Shown piece by piece: positions 51,458-62,444 of a DNA stretch of 64,000 nucleotides. A program made the position numbers and the translations under genes. The stretch spans positions 751,001-815,000 of the forward strand of contig NZ_CP162487.1 in NCBI RefSeq assembly GCF_041240605.1. The letters are read 5' to 3'. The notes beneath the pieces were generated by a model that ran no database searches, was not told the origin of the DNA, and saw only the letters and a list, made by a program, of their open reading frames with translations. How positions within the stretch are numbered: the first letter of the stretch is position 1; the number at the start of each line of letters is the position of its first letter. Source of the DNA: Xanthomonas sp. DAR 80977 (GTDB taxonomy: Bacteria > Pseudomonadota > Gammaproteobacteria > Xanthomonadales > Xanthomonadaceae).

Positions 51458-53182
51458 GTGTCGAACCTCAGCATCGCCCGGCATCTGGCCGAAACCCTGC
51501 ACAGCGCCGGCGTCGAACGCATCTGGGGAGTGACCGGCGACAGCCTCAACGGGCTCACCGACGCGCTGCGGCAGATGGACAGCATCGAGTGGATGCACGT
51601 GCGCCACGAGGAAGTGGCCGCGTTCGCCGCCGGCGCCGAGGCCGCGCTGAGCGGCAAGCTCGCGGTCTGCGCCGGCAGCTGCGGCCCGGGCAACCTACAC
51701 CTGATCAACGGCCTGTTCGACTGCCACCGCAGCCACCAGCCGGTGCTGGCGATCGCCGCGCACATCCCCTCCTCCGAGATCGGCCTGGGCTATTTCCAGG
51801 AAACCCATCCGCAGGAACTGTTCCGCGAGTGCAGCCACTACGTCGAGCTGGTCACCAACCCGGCGCAGATGCCGGAGGTGCTGCACCGGGCGATGCGCAC
51901 CGCGATCCTCAGGCAGGGCGTGGCGGTGGTGGTGATTCCCGGCGACGTGGCGCTGCAGGAGCTGCCCAAGGGCACGCCGACCGCCTGGCCGGCGCTGGCG
52001 CCGCCGCGGATCCTGCCGGCCGATGCGGACGTGGCGCGCCTGGCCGAGTTGCTGCAGGCCAGCGAGGCGACCACGCTGCTGTGCGGCAGCGGCTGCGCCG
52101 GCGCACACGACGAACTGGTGGCGCTGGCCGACCTGCTCGGCGCGCCGATCGTGCACGCGCTGCGCGGCAAGGAGCACGTGGAGTGGGACAACCCGTTCGA
52201 CGTCGGCATGACCGGGCTGATCGGTTTCAGTTCCGGCTACCAGGCCATGCTCAACTGCGACACGTTGCTGATGCTCGGCACCGATTTCCCGTACCGCCAG
52301 TTCTATCCGAAAGACGCGGCGATCGTGCAGGTGGATCGCGACCCGGCCGCGCTGGGCCGGCGCACGCCGCTGCAACTGGGCATCGCCGCCGACGTGCGCG
52401 AGACCCTCGCCGCGCTGCTGCCGAAGCTGCAGCGGCGCGATCAGCGCGGCTTCCTGGACAAGTCGCTGGCGCACTACCGCAAGGCCCGCGCCGGGCTCGA
52501 CGACCTGGCCGTGGCCGCCGCGCCCGGCGAGCCGCTGCACCCGCAGTTCGTGACCCGGCTGATCGACATGCTGGCCGACGAGGACGCGATCTTCAGCTGC
52601 GACGTCGGCACGCCCACGGTGTGGGCGGCGCGCTACCTGAGCATGAACGGCAAGCGCCGCCTGCTGGGCTCGTTCAACCACGGCTCGATGGCCAACGCCA
52701 TGCCGCAGGCGCTGGGCGCGCAGGCGCAGTTCCCGCGCCGGCAGGTGATCTCGCTGTCCGGCGACGGCGGCTTCAGCATGCTGATGGGCGATTTCATCTC
52801 CCTGGCGCAGCTCGGCCTGCCGGTGAAGGTGGTGGTCTACAACAACGCCTCGCTCGGTTTCGTGGCGATGGAGATGAAGTCGGCCGGGTACCTGGACACC
52901 GGTACCGACCTGAGCAACCCGGACTTCGCGGCGATGAGCAACGCGATGGGCATCCTCGGCCTGCGCGTGGACGAATCGGCGCAGCTGGAACCGGCCTTGC
53001 GCGAGGCGTTCGCGCATCCCGGGCCGGCCCTGGTGGACGTGCGCGTGGCCACCCAGGAGCTGGTGATTCCGCCGGCGATCAAGCTGGAACAGGCCAAGGG
53101 CATGGGCCTGTACCTGCTGCGCGCGGTGATGAGCGGGCGTGGCGACGAGGTCGTCGAACTGGTCAAGACCAACCTGCGCTGA
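51458..53182 (+). CDS. poxB: pyruvate dehydrogenase (quinone) / pyruvate oxidase PoxB-like
   Basis: A 574-aa thiamine diphosphate enzyme, close in length to E. coli PoxB (572 aa). The N-terminal PYR domain has [20 protein letters not shown] and the activating Glu in [17 protein letters not shown]. The FAD-binding middle domain follows, and the PP domain carries [20 protein letters not shown], then PVKVVVYNN, the Mg-ThDP motif. PoxB oxidatively decarboxylates pyruvate to acetate and passes electrons to the quinone pool. The start is GTG 51458 with GGAG upstream; upstream in-frame ATG 51419 would add an unlikely Arg-rich lead. The C-terminal lipid-binding end (VELVKTNLR) is present. Confidence 0.87.
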   Translation: MSNLSIARHLAETLHSAGVERIWGVTGDSLNGLTDALRQMDSIEWMHVRHEEVAAFAAGAEAALSGKLAVCAGSCGPGNLHLINGLFDCHRSHQPVLAIAAHIPSSEIGLGYFQETHPQELFRECSHYVELVTNPAQMPEVLHRAMRTAILRQGVAVVVIPGDVALQELPKGTPTAWPALAPPRILPADADVARLAELLQASEATTLLCGSGCAGAHDELVALADLLGAPIVHALRGKEHVEWDNPFDVGMTGLIGFSSGYQAMLNCDTLLMLGTDFPYRQFYPKDAAIVQVDRDPAALGRRTPLQLGIAADVRETLAALLPKLQRRDQRGFLDKSLAHYRKARAGLDDLAVAAAPGEPLHPQFVTRLIDMLADEDAIFSCDVGTPTVWAARYLSMNGKRRLLGSFNHGSMANAMPQALGAQAQFPRRQVISLSGDGGFSMLMGDFISLAQLGLPVKVVVYNNASLGFVAMEMKSAGYLDTGTDLSNPDFAAMSNAMGILGLRVDESAQLEPALREAFAHPGPALVDVRVATQELVIPPAIKLEQAKGMGLYLLRAVMSGRGDEVVELVKTNLR

Positions 53183-53265
53183 GCGATCAACGGCGGCGGC
53201 GGCGCGCATCGCGGTTGCGGCGCGGCGCGCTGCTACATTTCCATCTTCCGCGTCCCCGGTGGATC

Positions 53266-54689
<1,424 letters not shown>

Positions 54690-54705
<16 letters not shown>

Positions 54706-56027
54706 TCGTCGACGACGACACCGCCTTCTCGAGTACGCTGCAGGCCACGCTGCGTTCGTTCGGCCACGAGGTGGTCGCCGCCGCCGATGGCGAGGCGGGC
54801 CTGGCGCGATTGCGCGAAGGCGGCATCGACCTGGCCTTCGTCGATTTCCGCATGCCCGGCATGGACGGCATCGCGCTGATGCGCGCGCGCCAGGCCCATG
54901 CGCAGGCCGCCGCGGTGCCGCTGGTGATGCTTACCGCGCATGCGTCCAGCGGCAACACCATCGAGGCGATGAAGCTCGGCGCGTTCGACCACCTGGTCAA
55001 GCCGGTGGGCCGCGCCGACATCGTCGCGGTGGTGGAGCGCGCGCTGCAGGCGCATGCCGGCGCCGACAGCGCGGCGCCGCCGCCGGCACCGGCCGAGGAC
55101 GCCGGCGCGCTGCTCGGCCACAGCGCGGCGATGCGCACCGTGCACAAGCGCATCGGCCTGGCCGCCGCCTCGGACCTGCCGGTGCTGATCAGTGGCGAGA
55201 CCGGCACCGGCAAGGAACTGGTGGCGCGCGCGCTGCATCGCGCCAGCGCCCGCGCGGGGGCGGCGTTCGTCGCGGTCAATTGTGCGGCGATCCCGACCGA
55301 GCTGATGGAGAGCGAGCTGTTCGGCTACCGCAAGGGCGCGTTCTCCGGCGCCAGCGCCGATCGCGCCGGGCTGATCCGCGAGGCCGACGGCGGCACCTTG
55401 TTCCTGGACGAGATCGGCGACATGCCGCTGCCGATGCAGGCCAAGCTGCTGCGTTTCCTGCAGGAGGGCGAGGTCTCGCCGCTGGGCGGACGCGGCGCGC
55501 AGAAGGTGGACGTGCGCGTGGTCGCCGCCACCCATCGCGAACTGGCGCAGCTGGTCGCCGACGGCCGCTTCCGCAGCGACCTGCGCTACCGGCTCAACGT
55601 GGTGCCGATCGAATTGCCGCCGCTGCGCGAGCGCGGCGACGACATCGTGCTGCTGGCCCGGCATTTCCTCGAGGACGGCGCCAGCGCGGCACGGACGCTG
55701 TCCGCGGCGGCGCAGGCGCGGCTGCTCGCCTACGCGTGGCCGGGCAACGTGCGCGAACTGCGCAACGCGATGCAGCGCTGCCAGGTGCTGGTGCGCACGC
55801 CGGCGATCGAGGCGCACGACCTGGACGAGGTGCTGGTCGGCGAGGGCGACGCGGCGGCGGCCGACACGCCCGCGCTGACCCTGCCCGATGCGGTCGCGCA
55901 ACTGGAGAAGCGGATGATCCAGGCGGCGCTGGCGCAGGCCCAGGGCAACCGCGCCGAGGCCGCGCGCCGGCTCGGCATCCATCGCCAGCTGCTGTATCGC
56001 AAGCTCGACGAGTACGGGCTGGGCTAG
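54690..56027 (+). CDS. sigma-54-dependent response regulator (NtrC-like)
   Basis: A 445-aa activator. The receiver has Asp52 in LAFVDFRMPGMDG. The AAA+ domain (about 145-385) has Walker A GETGTGKE, ESELFGYRKGAFSGA, Walker B GGTLFLDEIGDM and R-finger region. The loop contacting sigma-54 reads GAFSGA instead of the usual GAFTGA. A Fis-type HTH (NRAEAARRLGIHRQLLYRKL) closes the protein. It overlaps the kinase gene and acts with it to switch on sigma-54 promoters that are not identified here. The Ser substitution may reduce or alter sigma-54 activation, though the Ser hydroxyl could still serve. Confidence 0.88.
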
Positions 56028-56407
56028 GCGGATCGCCACCGGCCGACTACAACGCGGCTGGATGCGAGTCCAAGGCACCAGGCGCAATCGCAGCTGCGAC
56101 GCCCTTGTAGGAGCGGCTTCAGCCGCGACAGACACCCCACCGCAACGCGCCTTTCAAACCGAACAACCCCGACCGCCAGACAAGCTCTCCCCAACGGCCA
56201 CTAGCAGCGAATGAAGCAACCGCCCCAAGCGACCGATCGCAGACACCATGGCTGTCCGCAAAGCGGACGACGGTGGATGAAACGCAGACACCCATCGTGG
56301 CCGTTCGCACGGGCCATGTCGTTTGGAATCAATGGCTTGGAACTTGGCATGGATACTGCGATGACATCCACACAGGCGGCCTCCCTCGCCGCCCTGGAGA
56401 ACTTCCG
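56028..56407. other. 380-bp gap with one dispersed repeat
   Basis: Between the sigma-54 activator and the duplicated-domain gene. A single GGAGCGGCTTCAGCCGCGAC-type repeat lies at 56107-56132. The remaining sequence has no convincing coding frame; frames here are short and arise by chance. It should hold the promoter of the gene starting at 56408, but no clear promoter motif is visible. Confidence 0.5.
56107..56132. repeat. solo dispersed GGAGCGGCTTC repeat
   Basis: GTAGGAGCGGCTTCAGCCGC followed by GACAGA matches the right-arm type of the pair at 40509-40574 and the extragenic repeat common in Xanthomonas. It is a single arm here, so no long stem forms unless a partner lies nearby. Confidence 0.75.
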
Positions 56408-57283
56408 ATGATCCGTCGCAGCGCACTCGCCTTCTCGCTGGCCATCGCCACCGCCACCGCCGCCGCGCAGGTGCCGGCTCCCCCCGCGGCCGTCCCCGCC
56501 GCCGCGGCCGGTATCGCGCCGCCGCCGCCCGCGCCGCCGGCGCCGCCCGCGCCTCCTGCGCCGATCGCGGCCGCACCGGTCAGCGTCGAGGGCACGGTCG
56601 AACGCTTCATGCTCAATCCCAACGGCGACGTCGATGGGCTGTGGCTGCGCGACGGCACCCAGGTCGGGTTCCCGCCGCATCTGTCGGCCGAACTGCAGGC
56701 CGCGGTGCGCCGCGGCGACGCGGTGACCGTGCAGGGCTATCGCCTGGGCACGCTGCCGTTGCTGCAGGCCAGCGCGATCAGCGCGCGGCGCAGCGGCAAG
56801 CAGGTGGTGGACCGCCCGCCGAACCCGCTGGCCGGCCCGCCTGCGCCGCCGACCCCGCCGGCACTGAATCCGATGCAGGCCGACGGCCGCATCGAACGCC
56901 TGGTCTACGGCCCGGGCGGCGACACCGCCGGCGTGCTGCTCAGCGACGGCACCGTCGTGCGGATGCCGCCGCACGTGGCCGTGCAGAACGGCGCGCTGTT
57001 GCGCGTCGGCGCGCCGCTGAGCGTCAGCGGTTTCGGCGTGGCCACCGCGGCCGGCCGCTCGCTGGAAGCGACCCAGCTCGGCCGCGACCGTGCCTCGCTG
57101 CGCACCCTGTTCGCGCCGCCCGCACCGCCGGTGCCGCCGGCCGCGCCGCCGCCGCCGGCCGGTCCCGCCGCGCCTGCCGCACCGCCGGCGCCGGCCGGTC
57201 CCGCCGCGCCTGCCGCACCGCCGGCGCCGGCCGGTCCCGCCGCGCCTGCCGCACCGCCGGTGCCGCCGCCCGCGCCGCGCTGA
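56408..57283 (+). CDS. secreted Pro-rich protein with duplicated unknown domain
   Basis: A 291-aa protein with a Sec signal peptide (MIRRSALAFSLAIATATAAA). After a Pro/Ala linker it holds two copies of a ~65-residue beta-rich domain: GTVERFMLNPNGDVDGLWLR leading to DGTQVGFPPHLS, and GRIERLVYGPGGDTAGVLLS leading to DGTVVRMPPHV. The tail is a Pro/Ala tract with three 12-residue repeats. The small G-x-[IV]-x-R-[FL] ... DGT-x-V-x-x-PPH pattern suggests an OB-like or DUF5666-like fold (inference), but I recognise no characterised family. A paralogue follows 105 bp downstream. ATG 56408 has GGAG 9 nt upstream. Confidence 0.72.
   Translation: MIRRSALAFSLAIATATAAAQVPAPPAAVPAAAAGIAPPPPAPPAPPAPPAPIAAAPVSVEGTVERFMLNPNGDVDGLWLRDGTQVGFPPHLSAELQAAVRRGDAVTVQGYRLGTLPLLQASAISARRSGKQVVDRPPNPLAGPPAPPTPPALNPMQADGRIERLVYGPGGDTAGVLLSDGTVVRMPPHVAVQNGALLRVGAPLSVSGFGVATAAGRSLEATQLGRDRASLRTLFAPPAPPVPPAAPPPPAGPAAPAAPPAPAGPAAPAAPPAPAGPAAPAAPPVPPPAPR
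57155..57262 (+). repeat. three tandem 36-bp repeats in the Pro-rich tail
   Basis: Three adjacent 36-bp units at 57155-57190, 57191-57226 and 57227-57262 encode PAGPAAPAAPPA-type 12-mers. The first two are identical and the last differs slightly at its end. Such arrays expand and contract by slippage, so tail length should vary between strains. Confidence 0.85.
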
Positions 57284-57388
57284 TCGCCTGCACGCGGTCC
57301 TGTGATTGCGGCGCCCGCTGCCTGCCGCGGCGGGCGCCGCCACCGGCACCACGCCGGCCCCCACTTTTTATTTATTTGGAGTAACGCC

Positions 57389-58039
57389 ATGCATTGGGTC
57401 GATCCCGATTACCTGCCGGAAACCCGCGGCACGCTCGCCCGTTTCCTGCTCAACCCCAAGGCCGAGGTCGATGGCCTGCTGCTCGACGACGGTACCGAGG
57501 TGCACACCGCGCCGCACCTGTCGGCGCAGTTGTTGAAGACGCTCAAGCCGGGCATCGCGCTCGGCGTGCGCGGGCTCAAGCCCTACGGCGTGGACATGCT
57601 GGTCGCGCTGGCGATCGATCCCGACGGCGGCAAGCGCATCGCCGACCGCGGGCCGCATGGGCCGCACGCCGAGCACAAGCCGGCCAAGAAGCCCGAGACA
57701 TCCGCGAAACCCGAGAAGCACGAAAAGCCGGCCAGGACCCAGCACAGCGGCGTCGTCGCGCGGCTGCTGCACGGCCCGCACGGGCAGGTGCACGGTGCGC
57801 TGCTCGAGGACGACAGCACCGTGCGCTTCCCGCCGCACGCCGCCGCGCCCTTGGCGAAATGGCTGGCGGTGGGCAAGCCGCTGGCGGTGGAAGGCCACGC
57901 GCTGGCATCGCCGCACGGCACGGTGATCCACGCGCAGGCACTGGGCGCGAAGGCGTCGAGCCTGCAGCCGATCGCGCCCAAGCCGCATCCGCCCAAGCCG
58001 CACGCCGCCGGCAAGCCCAAACCCAAACCCAAGCACTGA
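57389..58039 (+). CDS. cytoplasmic paralogue of the duplicated-domain protein, Lys/His/Pro-rich tail
   Basis: A 216-aa protein with two copies of the same domain found in the preceding gene: GTLARFLLNPKAEVDGLLLD, then DGTEVHTAPHLS, and GVVARLLHGPHGQVHGALLE, then DDSTVRFPPHAA. Unlike its neighbour it has no signal peptide. The linker between the copies (HAEHKPAKKPETSAKPEKHE) and the tail (PKPHPPKPHAAGKPKPKPKH) are basic and His-rich, so it could bind nucleic acid or metal (inference). ATG 57389 has GGAG at 8 nt. A perfect hairpin terminates it. Confidence 0.72.
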   Translation: MHWVDPDYLPETRGTLARFLLNPKAEVDGLLLDDGTEVHTAPHLSAQLLKTLKPGIALGVRGLKPYGVDMLVALAIDPDGGKRIADRGPHGPHAEHKPAKKPETSAKPEKHEKPARTQHSGVVARLLHGPHGQVHGALLEDDSTVRFPPHAAAPLAKWLAVGKPLAVEGHALASPHGTVIHAQALGAKASSLQPIAPKPHPPKPHAAGKPKPKPKH

Positions 58040-58052
58040 ACCGGGCAGGGCG

Positions 58053-58080
58053 GGGATGGCCGCGGCGACGCGGCCATCCC
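58053..58080 (+). terminator. 12-bp perfect hairpin after the paralogue gene
   Basis: GGGATGGCCGCG and CGCGGCCATCCC pair perfectly around GCGA, 13 bp beyond the stop at 58039. T-containing sequence (ATCTCGTTTTCG) follows at a short distance. A probable terminator. Confidence 0.65.
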
Positions 58081-58210
58081 TGCACCGCATCTCGTTTTCG
58101 AGTTCGCCGCGGTGTTCGCGGCGGCGCTTCCAGGACCTCGCCATGTCGCTTTTCCGCTGTGCGCATCGAGACGTTTGTCGGTTCCTTTCCGCCCGCGCCA
58201 TGGTGCGGCG

Positions 58211-59479
58211 ATGAGCGCGCCGGCGGCCGCCGCGCCCGGCGCACGCCCGCGCGGCACGCGGGCGCTGGAGGCGCTGAACTTCACCATGGCCGACGTGCAG
58301 GACGGGCTCGGCCCGTTCCTGAGCGTGTTCCTGCAATCCAAGGGCTGGTCGGTGGCGGCGATCGGCTCGGTGATGAGCGTCGGCGGCATCGCCGGCATGC
58401 TCGCGACCACCCCGGGCGGTGCGCTGGTCGATGCGACCAAACGCAAGCGCAGCATCGTGGTGGTCGGTTGCAGCCTGATCCTGCTGGCCTCGGCGCTGCT
58501 GTGGTGGGCGCCGAGCTTCGCCGGCGTGGTCACCGCGCAGGTGATGACCGCGCTCGCCGCCGCGGCGCTGGGACCGGCGCTGTCGGGCATCACCCTGGGC
58601 CTGGTGCGGCAGGCCGGGTTCGATCACCAGATCGCGCGCAACCAGGTCGGCAGCCACGCCGGCAACGTGGTCGCGGCGGCGCTGGCCGGCCTGCTCGGCT
58701 GGAAATTCGGTTTCGGCGCGGTGTTCGCGCTGACCGCAGGCTTCGGCATCCTGGCGATCGTCTCGGTGCTGCTGATTCCGCGCGATGCGATCGACCATCG
58801 CGCCGCGCGCGGCCTGGCCGACGCCGGCGCGCACGGCGCCGATCACGCCAGCGGCTGGTCGGTGTTGCTGACCTGCAAGCCGCTGCTGGTGCTGGCATTG
58901 GCGCTGGCGCTGTTCCACCTGGGCAATGCGGCGATGCTGCCGCTGTACGGCATGGCCGTGGTCGCCGCGCACCAGAGCGATCCCAGCGCGCTGACCGCCA
59001 CCACGATCATCGTCGCGCAGGCGACCATGGTGGTGGCCTCGCTGCTGGCGATGCGCCTGATCCGCGTGCGCGGGCACTGGTGGGTGATGCTGCTGACCTT
59101 CCTGGCGCTGCCGTTGCGCGGCCTGATCGCGGCCAGCCTGATCCACAGCTGGGGCGTGTTCCCGGTGCAGATCCTCGACGGCGTCGGCGCCGGCCTGCAG
59201 AGCGTGGTGGTGCCGGCGCTGGTGGCGCGGCTGCTGCAGGGCACCGGCCGGGTCAACGTCGGCCAGGGCGCGGTGATGACGGTGCAGGGCATCGGCGCGG
59301 CGCTGAGCCCGGCGCTGGGCGGCTGGATCGCGCAGGACTTCGGATACCGCACCGCGTTCCTGCTGCTGGGCGGCGTGTCGCTGCTGTCGCTGGCGCTGTG
59401 GGTGGGTTTCCGCAAGCAGTTGCTGCAGGTGGCCGGGGTGCCGGCGGCGGACGCGGCGGTGGCGCCGGCGCCGGCTTGA
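58211..59479 (+). CDS. MFS transporter
   Basis: A 422-aa inner-membrane carrier with about 12 helices. The first helix pair has ALNFTMADVQDGLGPFLSVF and VGGIAGMLATTPGGALVDAT. ATKRKRS follows helix 2 as the basic loop, and GYRTAFLLLGGVSLLSLALW closes the last helices. It resembles nitrate/drug-type or NRE-like permeases loosely, but the substrate is not inferable. The ATG at 58211 (MSAPAAAAPG) was chosen because upstream in-frame sequence is Arg-rich and lacks membrane features. It ends 33 bp before the convergent CysG-like gene. Confidence 0.8.
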   Translation: MSAPAAAAPGARPRGTRALEALNFTMADVQDGLGPFLSVFLQSKGWSVAAIGSVMSVGGIAGMLATTPGGALVDATKRKRSIVVVGCSLILLASALLWWAPSFAGVVTAQVMTALAAAALGPALSGITLGLVRQAGFDHQIARNQVGSHAGNVVAAALAGLLGWKFGFGAVFALTAGFGILAIVSVLLIPRDAIDHRAARGLADAGAHGADHASGWSVLLTCKPLLVLALALALFHLGNAAMLPLYGMAVVAAHQSDPSALTATTIIVAQATMVVASLLAMRLIRVRGHWWVMLLTFLALPLRGLIAASLIHSWGVFPVQILDGVGAGLQSVVVPALVARLLQGTGRVNVGQGAVMTVQGIGAALSPALGGWIAQDFGYRTAFLLLGGVSLLSLALWVGFRKQLLQVAGVPAADAAVAPAPA

Positions 59480-59512
59480 TCGGCCGCCGTGGTCGCGCCG
59501 CGTCGCGCTGGA

Positions 59513-60499
59513 TCAGTCCGGCGCCACGCCCGCCACCACGTCGCAGGCGATGCCGGCGGCGGCCAACTGCGCGGCCAGTTGCGCGTGCGGCGCCCGCCGG
59601 AACGCATCGCCCGGCTTCAGGCTGACCACGCGCTGCCCGGCCTGCACCTGTTCGACCAGCAGCGCGAAGTGCGCGGCGTCGTCGGCCGGCAGCGGCTGCC
59701 GCGCCGCATCGCGTCGCGCCAGGCTCAGTACCACCGTGCCCACTGCCGGATCGCACAGCAACAGGTCGGCCTGGTTCAACGCGCGCAATGCCTTCAGCGT
59801 CAACGCGCCGGGATCGCCGTTGCCGGTGCCGACCAGCCACACGCTGCCGCGGCGCGGCACGTCCTCGTCGCTGCGCTGCAGGGCGTCGTGGAAGGCCTGC
59901 TCGGCGGCCTGCGCCTGCCCGCTCTGCAGCAGCGCCTGCACCGGGCCTTCCAGCACCTGTTCGAACCAGCGCCGGCGCTGCGCCAGCTGCGGCAGGCGCG
60001 CGCGGATCGCCTCGCGGTGGCGCGCGAACAGCTGCGCCAGCTGCGCATAGGAATGGTCCAGCTCGGTCTCCCAGCGCTCGCGCAGGCGCCGCGCCAGCAT
60101 CGGCGCCGCGCCGCTGGAGGAGATCGCCACCAGCAGCGGATCGCGGTCGATGATCGCCGGCACCTGGAACGTGGACAGCTCGGCATCGTCGACCACGTTG
60201 ACCAGCTTGCGGCGCTGCCCGGCCTGTGCGGCCAGTTCGCGGTTGAAGGCGTTGTCGTCGGTGGCCGCGACCACCAGCCAGGCGGCGTCCAGCCACTGCG
60301 CATCGAACTCGCCGTCGACCCGCTGCAGGCGGCCCTGCGCCAGCCACTGCGCCACCGTGGGGTTGAGCGCGTGCGCGTACACCAGCACCTGCGCGCCGGC
60401 GTGCAGCAACGCCTCGATCTTGCGCATCGCCACCTCGCCGCCGCCGACCACCAGCACGCGGCGCCCGGCCAGATCGGCGAACAAGGGATACAGCGGCAT
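59513..60499 (-). CDS. cysG: siroheme synthase CysG, with shortened C-terminal methyltransferase domain
   Basis: A 328-aa protein. Residues 1-210 are a complete precorrin-2 dehydrogenase/ferrochelatase: [20 protein letters not shown] with [14 protein letters not shown] as NAD fold, then [19 protein letters not shown]. From about 215 a SAM uroporphyrinogen methyltransferase-like stretch begins ([20 protein letters not shown]), but after [11 protein letters not shown] it ends at VVAGVAPD, about 110 residues instead of some 240. So only the start of the SUMT domain is present. The N-terminal half should convert precorrin-2 to siroheme; the methylation step probably needs another protein. It faces nasT, consistent with siroheme for nitrite reductase. 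Confidence 0.82.
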   Translation of the reverse strand: MPLYPLFADLAGRRVLVVGGGEVAMRKIEALLHAGAQVLVYAHALNPTVAQWLAQGRLQRVDGEFDAQWLDAAWLVVAATDDNAFNRELAAQAGQRRKLVNVVDDAELSTFQVPAIIDRDPLLVAISSSGAAPMLARRLRERWETELDHSYAQLAQLFARHREAIRARLPQLAQRRRWFEQVLEGPVQALLQSGQAQAAEQAFHDALQRSDEDVPRRGSVWLVGTGNGDPGALTLKALRALNQADLLLCDPAVGTVVLSLARRDAARQPLPADDAAHFALLVEQVQAGQRVVSLKPGDAFRRAPHAQLAAQLAAAGIACDVVAGVAPD

Positions 60500-60589
60500 G
60501 CGGACTCCTGCGGGGTGGGGGACGGCTCGCGGCGGACGCGTGTTGCATGGCACCATGCGGCTCAGCCAACTTCCGTTAGCCACGACCGA

Positions 60590-61165
60590 ATGCTGCGCGT
60601 CCTGCTGGTCAACGATACCGAAAAGCCGATCGGGCAGCTGCGCCAGGCACTGCTCGATGCAGGGTACGAGGTGTTGGACGAGGTCGCCGCGGCGCCGGCG
60701 CTGCTCAAGGCGGTGTCCACGCAGCAGCCGGATGTGGTCATCATCGATGTCGATTCGCCCTCGCGCGACACCCTCGAGCAACTGGCGCTGATCCACCGCC
60801 AGGCGCCGCGCCCGGTGGTGATGTTCTCCGCCGACGGCGACGACCAGCTGATCCGCGCCGCGGTGGGCGCCGGCGTCACCACCTACGTGGTCGACGGCCT
60901 GGCGCCGGCGCGGCTGGCGCCGATCGTGCAGGTGGCGCTGGCGCGCTTCGAGCAGGAAGCGGGCATGCGCCGGCAACTGGACGAAGTGCAGGGCAAGCTG
61001 CGCGACCGCGAACGGATCGACCGCGCCAAGCGCCTGCTGATGGACAAGCGCGGCATGAGCGAGAACGAGGCCTACGCCGCATTGCGGCAGCAGGCGATGA
61101 AGCAGGGACTGAAGCTGGCCGAGGTCGCCCAGCGCATCCTCGCGATGGCCGATCTGCTGGGATGA
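60590..61165 (+). CDS. nasT: NasT-like ANTAR antitermination response regulator
   Basis: A 191-aa cytoplasmic protein with an N-terminal receiver ([14 protein letters not shown], with Asp in VVIIDVDSP) and a C-terminal ANTAR RNA-binding domain: [20 protein letters not shown] and LRQQAMKQ, ending [13 protein letters not shown]. NasT binds leader hairpins of nitrate-assimilation operons and prevents early termination. It is released when NasS, the next gene, senses nitrate or nitrite. No target leader is evident in this window. It starts 90 bp from the CysG-like gene (divergent) and 7 bp before nasS. Confidence 0.87.
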   Translation: MLRVLLVNDTEKPIGQLRQALLDAGYEVLDEVAAAPALLKAVSTQQPDVVIIDVDSPSRDTLEQLALIHRQAPRPVVMFSADGDDQLIRAAVGAGVTTYVVDGLAPARLAPIVQVALARFEQEAGMRRQLDEVQGKLRDRERIDRAKRLLMDKRGMSENEAYAALRQQAMKQGLKLAEVAQRILAMADLLG

Positions 61166-61172
61166 GGAAGCG

Positions 61173-62282
61173 ATGAGCGCACCACTGCACCCCGAACCGC
61201 GCACGCTGCGCCTGGGCTACCTGCCGCTGATCGACTGCGCGCCGTTGATCGTGGCGGTGCGGCTGGGCCTGGACCGCCGCCACGGCCTGCGCCTGGAGCT
61301 GCAACGGCAGGCCTCGTGGGCGGCGGTACGCGACAAGCTGCTGTCCGGCGAACTGGACGCGGCGCACGCCCTGGCCGGCCTGGTCTACGGCGTGGAATGC
61401 GGCATCGGCGGACCGCAGGCCGACCTGGCGATCCTGTTGACCCTCAACCAGAACGGCCAGGCCATCACCCTGGCGCCGGCGCTGGCCGATGCGCTGGCGC
61501 AAGGCACGCCGCTGCGCAGCGCGCTGGCCGCGCTCGGCCGCGCGCCGGTGTTCGCGCAGACCTTCCCCACCGGTACCCACGCGATGTGGCTGTACTACTG
61601 GCTGGCGGCGCAGGGCGTGGACCCGATCGGTGCCATCCAGGCGGTGACCCTGCCGCCGCCGCAGATGCCCGACGCGCTGGCGCGCGGCGAACTGGACGGC
61701 TACTGCGCCGGCGAACCGTGGGCGGCGCAGGCCGAAGCGATGGGCACGGGCCGGCGGGTGATCCGCAGCGGCGAACTGTGGCCCGGCCATCCGGAGAAAG
61801 TGCTGGCCTGCCGCCGCGCCTGGGCCGCGCTGCAGCCGGAACTGGCGACCGCGCTGACCGCCACGCTGCTCGAGGCCTGCCGCTGGCTCGACGATGCAGC
61901 GCATCGTCGCGAGGCGGTGGCGTGGCTGGCCGATCCGGACGTGATCGGCTTGCCGGCCGAACGCATCGCGGCGTGCCTGCTGCCGGGCGGCGCCGCCGAC
62001 GCTGGCGCCGATCCGCAGGATCTGCGTTTCCACGCCGGCGGCCTGGCGAACATGCCGTGGCTGTCGGACGGGCGTTGGTTCCTGCAGCAGTTCCGGCGCT
62101 GGGGATGGTTGCCGGCGAGCGGGGCGGGCGCCGGACAGGATGCGGCGCACGATGCGCAGATCGTGGCGCGGGTGCATCGGTTGGAGACGTATCGTGCGGC
62201 GGCGGCGCAGGTGGGGGTTGCGGTGCCGGCACGCGACGGGCGCGAGGATGGGTTGCCGGATTGGAGCGCTGGACAGCGATGA
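61173..62282 (+). CDS. nasS: NasS-like nitrate/nitrite sensor (NrtA/CmpA family)
   Basis: A 369-aa protein of the nitrate/bicarbonate-binding NrtA family, but without a signal or lipobox, so cytoplasmic. The N-terminal pattern [20 protein letters not shown] and the Trp-rich region ([37 protein letters not shown]) fit NasS. NasS holds NasT inactive until nitrate or nitrite binds. The start lies 7 bp after nasT, and its end overlaps a short frame by ATGA. The last 30 residues are less conserved. Confidence 0.86.
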   Translation: MSAPLHPEPRTLRLGYLPLIDCAPLIVAVRLGLDRRHGLRLELQRQASWAAVRDKLLSGELDAAHALAGLVYGVECGIGGPQADLAILLTLNQNGQAITLAPALADALAQGTPLRSALAALGRAPVFAQTFPTGTHAMWLYYWLAAQGVDPIGAIQAVTLPPPQMPDALARGELDGYCAGEPWAAQAEAMGTGRRVIRSGELWPGHPEKVLACRRAWAALQPELATALTATLLEACRWLDDAAHRREAVAWLADPDVIGLPAERIAACLLPGGAADAGADPQDLRFHAGGLANMPWLSDGRWFLQQFRRWGWLPASGAGAGQDAAHDAQIVARVHRLETYRAAAAQVGVAVPARDGREDGLPDWSAGQR

Positions 62283-62398
62283 AGCGCTTCGACGACGCGC
62301 TGTTGGATGGGGTCGCGTCGACTATTGTCGACCTCGAACAGGCAGTCGAGTGTGGGGACGTGCCCACCATGAATGCCATCCGGGGGGCGGTTGAGTAA
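62279..62398 (+). CDS. possible small protein overlapping nasS end
   Basis: A 39-codon frame opening ATGAAGCGCTTC at 62279, overlapping the nasS stop as ATGA, and ending TAA at 62396-62398. The product ([20 protein letters not shown], then QAVECGDVPTMNAIRGAVE) is acidic with no known family. The coupling geometry is typical, but it could be chance; codon use is less GC-biased than nearby genes. Confidence 0.3.
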   Translation: MKRFDDALLDGVASTIVDLEQAVECGDVPTMNAIRGAVE

Positions 62399-62411
62399 TT
62401 CTGCCTGTGTA

Positions 62412-62428
62412 TGTACATTGTGTGTACA
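62412..62428. promoter_or_regulatory. TGTACA repeat pair, likely toxin-antitoxin operator
   Basis: TGTACA occurs at 62412-62417 and again at 62423-62428 with a 5-bp spacer. Each hexamer is palindromic, so the pair is a 17-bp symmetric site. It lies 16-33 bp upstream of the antitoxin start, with AGGAG between. TacA-type antitoxins repress their own operon at such sites (inference). Confidence 0.65.
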
Positions 62429-62444
62429 GACAGGAGAATCTGCG

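Noticed and set aside
56211..56411. A 66-codon plus-strand frame leading into the duplicated-domain gene
   Set aside because: No ribosome site or conserved motif, and its composition does not resemble a gene; its end overlap with the next ATG seems fortuitous.
57389..58039. The Lys/His/Pro-rich protein as a histone H1-like protein
   Set aside because: Basic tails are suggestive, but the two copies of the unknown beta-rich domain do not fit histone H1-like proteins.
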